From positions 1 through 8,705 of the forward strand of contig JACQJN010000288.1 in the NCBI GenBank assembly GCA_016205085.1: a stretch of 8,705 nt of DNA, in the 5' to 3' direction. A program made the position numbers and the translations under genes. The stretch is from Elusimicrobiota bacterium. GTDB taxonomy: Bacteria > Elusimicrobiota > Elusimicrobia > JACQJN01. Below, in pieces: positions 1 to 7,359 of this stretch (position 1 is the first letter of the stretch; every line of letters starts with the position of its first letter). A model generated the notes under the pieces. That model was not told the DNA's origin. It searched no databases and saw nothing but the letters and a program-made list of their open reading frames with translations.

Positions 1-2877
1 CCTCCGGGGACAGGAAGCAATTTGGACAATATGCCTCTGGCGGACCTAAGGGTCAGAAACGTCTCTGAGGGCAATTTTTCTTATACGGATCCATCTGGTA
101 ATTTTGTGGTGCCCAGTTCCGGGACGGGGCCCGTGAGGCTCCTAGCCTATGTTTCGGGAAGGTGGTCTAATGTGTCCGCCGACCAAGGGATGAATCTACT
201 GGTTTCTTCGGTGACGGCTCCTGGGAATTCCGTCACCCTCCAGTTTAATCCCATCGGCAATACGGAATTTGATACCTCCCAGATCAACGGGTATTACCAC
301 ACCACCCGCATCCATAATTGGCTTAAGGAGAGGGTTCCTTCCTTAACGGGCATTGATATTCCCATTCCCACTCATGTCAACATATATGATACATGCAACG
401 CCTATTACTCGCTGGCAGCCAGCATCCATTTCTTTATGGCGGGTCCTTTCGGCTCTTATAATTGCATCAACACCGCCTATGATACTGTGGTATACCATGA
501 GTATGGCCATTTTGCGGATGATATGGCGGGCGGTATTGTCATGGATACTCCCGGCGTGGGGTTGAGCGAGGGCTGGGGGGATGTTTTGGCTGCTCTGGAA
601 TCGGGCCAGCCGCTTATAGGGGAGGGCTTTTTTGGAGTGGGGGCCACGAGGGCCTATATCCGAACGGCGGACAATACCTACCGGTTCCCTGGGAGTGGTT
701 TGGATGAGACGCACGCCTTGGGTCAAGCCTGGTCTGGTTTTGCCTGGCACTTGAGACAAAATCTCATTGCCAAATATGGTCAGGCCCAGGGGATCGCCCT
801 GACGGAGGATTTGGTTATCCCGGTTTTGCTGGCCAATTCCCCGGATATTCCATCCGCTTTTAAAGAGGTGATTTTAAGGGATGACGACGATGGGAACCCC
901 AACAACGGAACTCCCAATTTTGACGATATCTGGGAGGCGGCGGGGAGGCACAACTTGCAGTTTGCCATTCCCTCTGTGCATATCGTTCAACAGGTGTCCC
1001 CCGTTTATGGTTGGCCTGGCGATCCCGTAACCGTCACGGGCTCCGGGTTCGGACCCGCCCCCGGATGGATTGCTTTCTATCAAGCTGTGCTGGGAACGCC
1101 CACTTCCTGGAGTGATACCTCCATCTCGGTGCCCATTCCTGCGGGGGCCATTTCAGGTCCCGTGGCCCTCCATTCCACGCAGTTTGAGCTGGATTCCAAT
1201 CCCACTCAGTTTACGGTTTTGAGCACGCCGGGACCTACATTCATCACGGTGGCGGGGGGTGGGAATCTGGTGTTTGATATAGGGGACGGCGGGGGGGCCA
1301 CATCGGCTACATTTAGATCCTTGGATATCGCCGTGGATGCTTGGGGGAATATATACATAGCGGACGCAGATAACCATAGCATTCGGAAGGTGGCTTTTTC
1401 AGGAGTCATCACCACGGTCGCAGGCAACGGCATCGCCGGCTACAGCGGGGACGGCGGACCGGCCACATCCGCCTCCTTGAATGATCCGCAGGGAGTGGCG
1501 GTGGATAGGTCCGGAAACATCTATATTTCGGACACAAGAAATCAGCGCATCCGAAAAGTAGATTCCTTCGGAGTCATCACCACCATCGCCGGCAGCGGAG
1601 TGAGGGGATATGGCGGGGACGGCGGTCCCGCCATTTTGGCAAAATTCAACTGGCCTAAATCCCTGTATGCGGATGCTTCCGGAAATGTCTATGTGGGGGA
1701 TTATTCCAATTCCAGGATTCGCAAAATAGATTCTTCGGGAGTCATCACCACGGCGGCGGGAAATGGATTGAGTGGATTTTATGGGGACGGCGGGCCGGCC
1801 ACCTCCGCACAGATTAAAAATCCATGGGACGTGACAGGAGACGTTTTGGGAAATCTTTATATCGCGGATACCTATAACGGGAGAATCCGCAAGGTGGATG
1901 CGTCCGGGATCATCACCACGGTCGCGGGCAACGGCATCGCCGGCTACAGCGGAGACGGCGGACCGGCCACACTGGCTAGTTTGTACAACCCCAATGGGGT
2001 GGCTGTGGACAGCTCCGGGAACCTATACATTGCGGATACTTATAACCGTAGAATTAGAAAAGTGGAGCCGTCCGGAATCATCAGGACGGTGGCGGGAAAC
2101 GGAGTGGCGGCCTCCGATGGGGACGGGGGTCCGGCTGCATTGGCGCGGCTAAAATCTCCTCTAACAGCTGCGACTAGAGGAAAGGAAGTCTATGTTCTGG
2201 ATGGGACGGGGCGCGTTCGTTGGCTGACCTCTTTTGATCAAACCCCCCCCGCCGTTACCATCACCGCTCCCGCCGATGGGGCGCTGCTGGGGGACATTGT
2301 CACAGTGGAGGCGGCCGCTTCGGATGATGTGGGCATGTTGGGGGTTCAGTTTAAATTGGATGGACAAAATCTGGGGTCCCAAGACACATCCCCCCCCTAC
2401 ACGATCTCCTGGAATACACGGGATGTGTCGGATAAGACGTATACGTTGACCGCTGTCGCTCGAGATTTGTCTGACAATGTGGCACAGCATTCTATAAGCG
2501 TGGTGGTGGATAATTACTACAGAAAGGACCAGCCCTGTCTGGCGGGTGGATCTGGATACGCGCCCAGTTTGGCCAAGCCCTGCGTTCCTACCTATCAGCT
2601 TGAAGGGATAAGCGTCCTCGATTTTTCGGCCCAGGGGACGGGCAGGCCCGCTCTCTTAACTCCGAATGCGGATGGTGTTCGGGACGGGGTCGGGTTTCTG
2701 GGGGCTAAAAGCGTAAAAATTTTAAATCTGGAAGGTCGGGTGATTAAAACATTGAGTGGAGATGGAAGCCTCTTGATTTGGCATCCCGGCCGCGATTCTT
2801 ATTCGCCGGAGTCTGGAATTTATATGGCCGTAGATGAAAACAGCCGGAAAATCCTGCCTATTTTAATTGTCAAGTAA
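1..2877 (+). CDS. Secreted M36/M4-like zinc metallopeptidase with IPT, NHL propeller, Ig and sorting-type C-terminus (5' partial)
   Basis: The frame is open from base 1, so the start and signal peptide lie outside the window; the TTG at 22 and ATG at 31 are internal. Residues are counted from base 1. A HEYGH motif (zinc ligands His166 and His170, catalytic Glu167; bases 496-510) and an SEGWGD motif (third ligand Glu190, base 568) are the gluzincin signature of M36 (fungalysin) and M4 peptidases. DDDDGNPNNGTPNF (about 293-306) ends the peptidase unit, as in bacterial M36-like enzymes. Cys132 and Cys155 might pair. An IPT/TIG domain follows (about 323-408), then six NHL repeats (about 411-744), a bacterial Ig-like domain (about 746-838) and a C-terminal region with a possible Cys846-Cys861 loop. 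From TPNADG (887) to the terminal IVK it resembles a T9SS-type sorting domain. Predicted role: extracellular or cell-surface proteolysis, with the added domains binding surfaces or ligands. The peptidase class is well supported; substrate and family level are not certain. Confidence 0.85.
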   Translation, partial: PPGTGSNLDNMPLADLRVRNVSEGNFSYTDPSGNFVVPSSGTGPVRLLAYVSGRWSNVSADQGMNLLVSSVTAPGNSVTLQFNPIGNTEFDTSQINGYYHTTRIHNWLKERVPSLTGIDIPIPTHVNIYDTCNAYYSLAASIHFFMAGPFGSYNCINTAYDTVVYHEYGHFADDMAGGIVMDTPGVGLSEGWGDVLAALESGQPLIGEGFFGVGATRAYIRTADNTYRFPGSGLDETHALGQAWSGFAWHLRQNLIAKYGQAQGIALTEDLVIPVLLANSPDIPSAFKEVILRDDDDGNPNNGTPNFDDIWEAAGRHNLQFAIPSVHIVQQVSPVYGWPGDPVTVTGSGFGPAPGWIAFYQAVLGTPTSWSDTSISVPIPAGAISGPVALHSTQFELDSNPTQFTVLSTPGPTFITVAGGGNLVFDIGDGGGATSATFRSLDIAVDAWGNIYIADADNHSIRKVAFSGVITTVAGNGIAGYSGDGGPATSASLNDPQGVAVDRSGNIYISDTRNQRIRKVDSFGVITTIAGSGVRGYGGDGGPAILAKFNWPKSLYADASGNVYVGDYSNSRIRKIDSSGVITTAAGNGLSGFYGDGGPATSAQIKNPWDVTGDVLGNLYIADTYNGRIRKVDASGIITTVAGNGIAGYSGDGGPATLASLYNPNGVAVDSSGNLYIADTYNRRIRKVEPSGIIRTVAGNGVAASDGDGGPAALARLKSPLTAATRGKEVYVLDGTGRVRWLTSFDQTPPAVTITAPADGALLGDIVTVEAAASDDVGMLGVQFKLDGQNLGSQDTSPPYTISWNTRDVSDKTYTLTAVARDLSDNVAQHSISVVVDNYYRKDQPCLAGGSGYAPSLAKPCVPTYQLEGISVLDFSAQGTGRPALLTPNADGVRDGVGFLGAKSVKILNLEGRVIKTLSGDGSLLIWHPGRDSYSPESGIYMAVDENSRKILPILIVK
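1249..2236 (+). repeat. Six NHL repeats in exact 168-bp register
   Basis: The VAG-type motif that opens each unit starts at 1249, 1417, 1585, 1753, 1921 and 2089, always 168 bp (56 codons) apart without a single indel. Each unit carries a GDGGPA-like turn and, in the first five, an IYIAD...N.RIRK-type strand pair, which is the NHL consensus. The sixth is degenerate (VYVLDGTGRVRW) and ends near 2236. Six such units would close a six-bladed beta-propeller. NHL propellers usually bind proteins or glycans and sometimes have enzymatic activity; nothing here identifies the ligand. Confidence 0.85.
1407..1971 (+). repeat. Near-identical 61-bp segments in NHL units (1407-1467 and 1911-1971)
   Basis: By eye alignment the two segments, 504 bp (three repeat units) apart, differ at only two positions, both silent: GCA/GCG and GGG/GGA. 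They encode the same peptide, ITTVAGNGIAGYSGDGGPAT. The bases on either side, and the neighbouring units, are clearly diverged at silent sites. Confidence 0.75.
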
Positions 2878-2950
2878 GGGACCGTGACACAATAACCCTC
2901 CGCCGGACGCGCTTGGATTTATCAAAACTTTAATGTTTCCAAAGCCGCAC

Positions 2951-2974
2951 TTTAGTTTAGCCATCTAAACTAAA
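2951..2974. promoter_or_regulatory. Perfect 10-bp inverted repeat with 4-base spacer
   Basis: TTTAGTTTAG, spacer CCAT, then CTAAACTAAA: a perfect 10-bp dyad in the gap between the metallopeptidase gene and the next gene. The stem is AT-rich (only two G/C pairs per arm) and is followed by only three T residues, so it is a poor intrinsic terminator. Its size and symmetry would suit an operator for a dimeric regulator. It lies 76 bases upstream of the GTG start at 3050. The symmetry is certain; the function is inferred. Confidence 0.45.
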
Positions 2975-3000
2975 TTTAACATAAATTTCACATAAATTTC
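2969..3000. promoter_or_regulatory. Phased AAATTT tracts, possible bent DNA or UP-like element
   Basis: ACATAAATTTC occurs twice in perfect tandem (2979-2989, 2990-3000), preceded by a shorter related copy, ACTAAATTTA (2969-2978), which overlaps the inverted repeat. The AAATTT cores start at 2972, 2983 and 2994, spaced 11 bp apart, about one helical turn, which is the arrangement that bends DNA. This may help a promoter for the operon starting at 3050. A TTAACA box (2976-2981) resembles a -35 hexamer, but I found no convincing -10 at 16-18 bp spacing, so no promoter is assigned. Confidence 0.4.
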
Positions 3001-3033
3001 GCTTCCCCCCTAGAGATTTTCCCTGTAAGCTAT

Positions 3034-3040
3034 AGGGGAG
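3034..3040 (+). promoter_or_regulatory. Shine-Dalgarno deciding the GTG start at 3050
   Basis: AGGGGAG ends 9 bases before GTG at 3050, a normal spacing, but 21 bases before the in-frame ATG at 3062. This favours the GTG start, which adds the residues MRPR before the usual-looking MKYF signal peptide. Confidence 0.55.
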
Positions 3041-3049
3041 ACTTCGTCT

Positions 3050-6000
3050 GTGCGCCCGCGTATGAAATATTTTATAAGTCTTTATTTCTTGGGTATGGGT
3101 GTCCCATCTGCGTGGGGCCAACCCACTGCCATTGGAGATTTGGCGGCAGTTCAGGATGCCCAGGTCCAACTCACATGGACGGTTCCTTCCCCCCAACCCG
3201 ATCGGTACGATATCCACTGGTCCACCACGGGGCCCATTTCCTCGGACGCTGATTTTTCAACGGCCACAGCATTGGGCGTCAATGTGGCGGGGTGGGCCGT
3301 CAATACAACCCCCAATCCCACCACAAGCGGCAGTCCAGGGACCTCCCAGACCCTTATGGTTCATGGTTTAAAGCCGCGAACTACATTCTACTGGGCCATT
3401 AAATCTTCCAGCGATGGAGGGTTAAATTGGAGCCTCTTGGACACATCCTCCCCCCGGCCCGCAGCCCAAACCGGCAGTTACAAGCTCTTTCAAAAATTCA
3501 GATTTACGTTCCAGCCGACAATCAACACGGACTGGGGGGATTTCGACCGGGATGGGGATCCTGACATCTGGATTACCAACGGGAACATCCTACGCAACGA
3601 TGTTTCGACATTCACGGTTCTTAACCTTGCCGCCAGACCGACCTCCCTGGGAGATTTTAACGGGGATGGATATATGGACTACATCAGCTTTGACAAAGTC
3701 TACCGGGGAAACGGCACGGACTCCTTCACTCTATTTCAAACTCTTCCGGGCATGAATTCTACCATTGTCTCCGCCTTTGGAGATTTTAATCAGGATGGGA
3801 GACAGGACATTCTGATGGCTTCCTACACTGCTTCCGGCTTTGTCCCGGTCCATTATTTCCGAAATGAGGGGAACTCTTTCACATTGGTGTGGAGCTCTAC
3901 AGAGTCTCTTTTCTCGGCTAATTCTGTCCGGGGGATCCAGCCGGCGGATATGGATCATGACGGACTTTTGGATTTCTTGGCCTGTTCGGATGTGGTGGAT
4001 AGGATTTACATTTTCAAAAATAACGGGAACGAGACGTTTTCGGGCGTTCAGACCACGGCAGGCTGCCAAGGCCCCCATCCGCGGGTGGCGGATTTTGATC
4101 AGGATGGGGACTTGGATATCGCCACAAATTCTGGGATATACAGAAACCAGGGAAACTTTTCCTTTTCCCAAGTCCTGGCTCTTTCCGGCGCTATAGGCTT
4201 GGCGTGGGGAGATATCGATCAGGATGGATACTTAGACCTGTCTGTATCCGGTTCTCCCGGTGGTGTTTACCACAACAACGCAGGGGGGTCCTTTTCCCTC
4301 TCTCAGACTTTCACACTGGACCCCGACCCCTGGGGACCGACTTTGGCCCTGGCGGATTTTGATTCGGATGGGGATTTGGACATGGCGGTATTTAGGTTTT
4401 TCGAGCGCTCCTTTGTCTTTCAATCTTTGGAATCTGAATTTGGAACGATCAATTCTACCCCTACCCCTCCTGGTGGGGTGGGGGTTTCCGCCGCACCCAA
4501 TGGAATTTTGGAGCTCACATGGAATTCAGGCAATTATGATGGCTCCTTTTCTTCTCAGAGTCTTTACTATCAGGTGGCGGCCGCCACCTGCACAGCCAGT
4601 CCCTGTTTGACCCTTTCGGCCAATGGATTAGAAGTGACGGGGCCTTCCCAGCTCCTCATCTCCCCACAGGATGCCAGCCCCCTTTTGGGCACGCACACCC
4701 GGCCCAGGTTGAGCGATACTCAGCCGGGGATGAGGCTTAAATTTGATGAATTGCCGGAAAATGCCAGCTACTACTTCCGCGTGGCCACCCTAGATTCGGG
4801 CCTGCGCAGAAGCACCTGGTCTTCGGAGGTATCTGTGTACGTGAGCGAACCTCCCTCCGCGGTTCTTGACCTCTCCACGGCGCCGGTCACATCTTCTGAG
4901 GAGGAGGCCTGGCTTGCCTGGACAGCGCCCGGGGACAACGGAACATCCGGCAGGGCGGAGAGTTATGAAATCCGGTATTCCACTGAGCTGATCACAAGCG
5001 GAAATTTTAGCCAAGCCAGTCTATGGCGAGCGGCCAGACCTGTCGGCGGGCCCGGTGGGAGCAGTGAAACGGAAACGGTCACCGGGCTTTCCGCTACGAC
5101 GACCTATTATTTCGCTCTAAAAACAAAAGATCCCACGGGCAATGTTTCAGGCATCTCCAATGGTGTGTTTTATACGACGGGCATGGATGTTTTACCCGGC
5201 GTGTCCCAGTATAGTCCCTCTGAGGATTCCCCGGGCGTGCTCATTTCCACAACCATATCGACCCGGTTTACAAAGGCGATGTCCACCCCCAGCTTTGATG
5301 CTGGATTTACTCTCACGGCGATACGGGATAAAGATGGCGTTTCCATCAGTCAGGCCGTGCCGGGGTCCTTTAGCTTTTCGACCAAAACCCTGGTATTTAC
5401 CCCCAGCAGTTCTCTTTTAAAAAATCATACCTATGAAGTCAGAATAAGCACGGACTGCAAAGACCTATTCAATGCCCCACTGGCCTCTGGGGTCACCTGG
5501 CAGTTTGTCACATTTTTTGATTATTCGATAGCCAACACCATCGTTTCCCTCAAAGGCCCTAGGTTTAGCCTGCCTGCCAATGCCTTCAGTGAGGATGGTG
5601 CTATCTCTGTTTCCACATCCGTTTCCAACGCCGCTATCCAGGCCGCCAGCCAAAAATTAACGGGCCAGGATAGGTTTAAGAGCCCCTTGAGAACCCTGGA
5701 CATAAAGGCTCTCAATACGTCGGGAGCTCTGAATCAACCCAATGCACTGATTACGGCCGTTGTCTCTTATAACGATTCGGATCAGGATGGTTTTGTGGAC
5801 GGGAGCAATCCTCCCCTGCGGGAGAAAACATTGGCCCTATGGTGGCTGGATGAGACCTCTCAAACCTGGAGCCGAATTCCTGGAGCCCGTGTGGATGTTC
5901 AAGCCAACACACTTACGTCCTCCCTGCCGCATTTTTCCGTTTTTGGAATGATAGGGGCCGAAGACACATCCCTCCAGGATGTCTTTGCCTATCCGGTGCC

Positions 6001-6244
6001 TTATGTTCCCTCCCGTCAGGCGACGCGGGTGATCACATTTAAGAATTTATCCAGCAAGGCCACCCTGCGGATATTCTCCGTCAGCGGCGATTTGGTGCGT
6101 GAGATTGAGGAGGCGGATGGGGATGGGATCACGACCTGGGATGTTAGGAATTCAGAGGGGGAGGATGTGGCCAGCGGGCTCTATCTGTATTTGATCGAGA
6201 ACGATCAAGAAAAAGAGAAGGGGGAGTTGATTGTCGTAAAATGA
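3050..6244 (+). CDS. Secreted FN3/FG-GAP multidomain surface protein with T9SS-type C-terminal sorting domain
   Basis: A 1064-residue exported protein. Residues 1-23 are a signal peptide (basic MRPRMK, hydrophobic core, likely cleavage after AWG). An FN3-like domain follows (about 25-140), then seven FG-GAP/VCBS repeats with D/N-x-D-x-D-G-type calcium loops beginning at residues 166, 204, 247, 302, 350, 390 and 438. Two further FN3-like domains (about 468-598 and 600-710; the first has an insertion with a CTASPC pair) precede an SbsA-like Ig domain (Big_5 type, about 712-823). Then come a ZU5-like segment with SLPANAF, an Asp-rich loop at 909-917, and a sorting domain from AYPVPY (980) to the final VVK. 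The tag has the usual order: rIFSVSGDLVR, a WD turn, VASGLYLYLI, then GELIVVK. No catalytic site is visible, so adhesion or surface structure is the best guess. Its stop overlaps the next start (ATGA), implying co-expression with the PorV-like barrel. Confidence 0.88.
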   Translation: MRPRMKYFISLYFLGMGVPSAWGQPTAIGDLAAVQDAQVQLTWTVPSPQPDRYDIHWSTTGPISSDADFSTATALGVNVAGWAVNTTPNPTTSGSPGTSQTLMVHGLKPRTTFYWAIKSSSDGGLNWSLLDTSSPRPAAQTGSYKLFQKFRFTFQPTINTDWGDFDRDGDPDIWITNGNILRNDVSTFTVLNLAARPTSLGDFNGDGYMDYISFDKVYRGNGTDSFTLFQTLPGMNSTIVSAFGDFNQDGRQDILMASYTASGFVPVHYFRNEGNSFTLVWSSTESLFSANSVRGIQPADMDHDGLLDFLACSDVVDRIYIFKNNGNETFSGVQTTAGCQGPHPRVADFDQDGDLDIATNSGIYRNQGNFSFSQVLALSGAIGLAWGDIDQDGYLDLSVSGSPGGVYHNNAGGSFSLSQTFTLDPDPWGPTLALADFDSDGDLDMAVFRFFERSFVFQSLESEFGTINSTPTPPGGVGVSAAPNGILELTWNSGNYDGSFSSQSLYYQVAAATCTASPCLTLSANGLEVTGPSQLLISPQDASPLLGTHTRPRLSDTQPGMRLKFDELPENASYYFRVATLDSGLRRSTWSSEVSVYVSEPPSAVLDLSTAPVTSSEEEAWLAWTAPGDNGTSGRAESYEIRYSTELITSGNFSQASLWRAARPVGGPGGSSETETVTGLSATTTYYFALKTKDPTGNVSGISNGVFYTTGMDVLPGVSQYSPSEDSPGVLISTTISTRFTKAMSTPSFDAGFTLTAIRDKDGVSISQAVPGSFSFSTKTLVFTPSSSLLKNHTYEVRISTDCKDLFNAPLASGVTWQFVTFFDYSIANTIVSLKGPRFSLPANAFSEDGAISVSTSVSNAAIQAASQKLTGQDRFKSPLRTLDIKALNTSGALNQPNALITAVVSYNDSDQDGFVDGSNPPLREKTLALWWLDETSQTWSRIPGARVDVQANTLTSSLPHFSVFGMIGAEDTSLQDVFAYPVPYVPSRQATRVITFKNLSSKATLRIFSVSGDLVREIEEADGDGITTWDVRNSEGEDVASGLYLYLIENDQEKEKGELIVVK
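3539..4392 (+). repeat. Seven FG-GAP/VCBS repeats
   Basis: Seven copies of a GDFDxDGDxD-like loop lie in the protein at 3050, with calcium loops starting at bases 3545, 3659, 3788, 3953, 4097, 4217 and 4361. Spacing is 38 to 55 residues, unlike the rigid NHL register of the upstream gene. Seven such units match the integrin-alpha-like seven-bladed propeller, in which each loop binds calcium. Propeller closure is inferred from the count. Confidence 0.8.
6218..6226 (+). promoter_or_regulatory. Purine-rich RBS within the end of the preceding gene
   Basis: AAGGGGGAG lies inside the last codons of the upstream gene, 14 bases before ATG at 6241. The spacing is long for a normal Shine-Dalgarno. It is matched by a similar long spacing before 7356, so start use here probably depends on ribosomes finishing the preceding gene. 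Confidence 0.4.
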
Positions 6245-7359
6245 ACATGAGGAATTTGCTCCTAAGCCTTTTGGCGCTGGCGGCTTCGTGCCTTGAGCTT
6301 GCCGCTTCTGGTCCGGGGACCAGTTCCGCGGATTTCCTGAAAATTGGTTTGGGGGCTCGCGCGGTAGGGATGGGTGGAAGCTTTGTCGGGATAGCGGACG
6401 ATGCCTCCGCTATTTACTGGAATCCGGCCGGGCTTTCCCAAATGCTTCAGCAGGAGGTCGGTTTTTTGCATACCCAGTGGCTCAATGGCATCACCTATGA
6501 GTATGGCCTGTATGCCTATCCCCATGCCCGCTGGGGGACCTGGGCCGCCAGCCTGTCTCTTCTTCAAAAAAACTCCATCCCCAGCTATGATGAGACGGGA
6601 GCTGGATTGGGCGATGTTTCGGTGAGCCATTCTGTCTGGAGCCTTGGCTGGGGGAGATCCTTGTTTTCAGAAAACCTTGCTTTGGGAGTCGGGGTCAAGC
6701 GGATTCAGGAGGATTTGGCCGGATTCTCGGCCAACAGCTATGCGGTGGATTTGGGGAGTCTTTTCTCCATCTATGAACACCCTGTGTTTAGAGTTGCGGC
6801 CGGGGCTTCTGTGCGCCATCTGGGCAGCCATGGCGCGTTTATTTCCGAGAGCGAGCCTTTGCCGCGGACCCTTGTGTTGGGATTGGGGATGAAAGCCTTT
6901 GACGAGAGATTGAGCCTGGGTTTGGATGGGGTCTTTCCCAGAGATCAAAAGGTAGGGTATTTTACATTGGGCGCGGAGTATTGGGTGCATCCTATGATCT
7001 CGGTTCGGGCGGGGTATAAATCCGGCGCCGATATCGGCACGGGATTTTCGGCGGGCGCGGGGGTTAGAATCCAGGCCTTTCAGTTTGATTATGCCGTGGC
7101 CGATTTTGGGGCTTTGGGGTTGACCCATCGTGGCGGGGTGAGCTTTAGATTCGGTGGAAAATTGGGGAGTTATTACGAGGAGGGCCTGAAATTGATGCGG
7201 CAGGGAAATTATGCCGAAGCCTTCTTGAAGTTCAATAAAATTCTAGCCTTCCGGCCCAATGACCGGAAGGTGATCTTAAGAATGAAGGAATGCCAGCAAA
7301 AGATACAGACGGAACTGTTGGAGCTTAAAAAAATGGAGGGCGAATCTATAAAGCCATGA
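6241..7359 (+). CDS. PorV/PorQ-family outer-membrane beta-barrel with C-terminal TPR
   Basis: 372 residues. Residues 1 to about 23 form a signal peptide. The mature N-terminus has the family hallmark (about 27-65): TSSADFLKIGLGARAVGMGG, then ADDASAIYWNPAGL, as in PorV/PorQ/UPF0164 proteins. Alternating amphipathic strands rich in glycine and aromatics run to a closing strand GGVSFRF that ends near 304, which is typical of an outer-membrane barrel. The family normally stops near there. Here a TPR-like helical pair follows (308-341, GLKLMRQGNYAEAFLKFNKIL and RPND), then a charged helical tail, which should face the periplasm. In T9SS, PorV carries tagged cargo from the translocon to the attachment complex; the tagged cargo gene directly upstream fits this role. 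The ATG at 6241 overlaps the upstream stop by 4 bases; an ATG at 6247 is an alternative. Family assignment is strong; whether it works as PorV or PorQ is not resolved. Confidence 0.9.
   Translation: MNMRNLLLSLLALAASCLELAASGPGTSSADFLKIGLGARAVGMGGSFVGIADDASAIYWNPAGLSQMLQQEVGFLHTQWLNGITYEYGLYAYPHARWGTWAASLSLLQKNSIPSYDETGAGLGDVSVSHSVWSLGWGRSLFSENLALGVGVKRIQEDLAGFSANSYAVDLGSLFSIYEHPVFRVAAGASVRHLGSHGAFISESEPLPRTLVLGLGMKAFDERLSLGLDGVFPRDQKVGYFTLGAEYWVHPMISVRAGYKSGADIGTGFSAGAGVRIQAFQFDYAVADFGALGLTHRGGVSFRFGGKLGSYYEEGLKLMRQGNYAEAFLKFNKILAFRPNDRKVILRMKECQQKIQTELLELKKMEGESIKP
7335..7340 (+). promoter_or_regulatory. RBS for the TPR gene
   Basis: GGAGGG ends 15 bases before the ATG at 7356, inside the upstream coding sequence. 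The motif is strong but the spacing long, which supports translational coupling through the ATGA overlap. Confidence 0.4.

Noticed and set aside
343..759. Minus-strand open frame of 138 codons opposite the metallopeptidase
   Set aside because: It lies wholly opposite the zinc-binding region of a convincing gene and has no recognisable domain or operon context.
1249..2236. CRISPR-like or DNA-level repeat array
   Set aside because: The periodicity is in frame inside a coding sequence, and the units match NHL protein repeats; there are no spacers.
2951..2974. Inverted repeat as an intrinsic terminator for the metallopeptidase gene
   Set aside because: The stem is AT-rich, only three T residues follow, and it lies over 70 bases past the stop. 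It is better described as an operator-like dyad of unknown role.
2976..3036. Sigma-70-type promoter using TTAACA (2976) as -35 and TATAGG (3031) as -10
   Set aside because: The gap between the boxes is far too long (49 bases), and no -10-like hexamer sits 16-18 bases after TTAACA.
3731..4171. Minus-strand open frame of 146 codons with recurring PILIKI-like words
   Set aside because: The repeated words are the antisense image of the repeated Asp codons in the FG-GAP loops of the plus-strand gene. There is no plausible protein domain.
6283..6291. Possible lipobox (AASC, residues 14-17) in the PorV-like protein
   Set aside because: The -3 position is Ala rather than Leu, and an ordinary signal-peptidase site near residue 23 fits better for a barrel that starts with the PGTSSADF motif.
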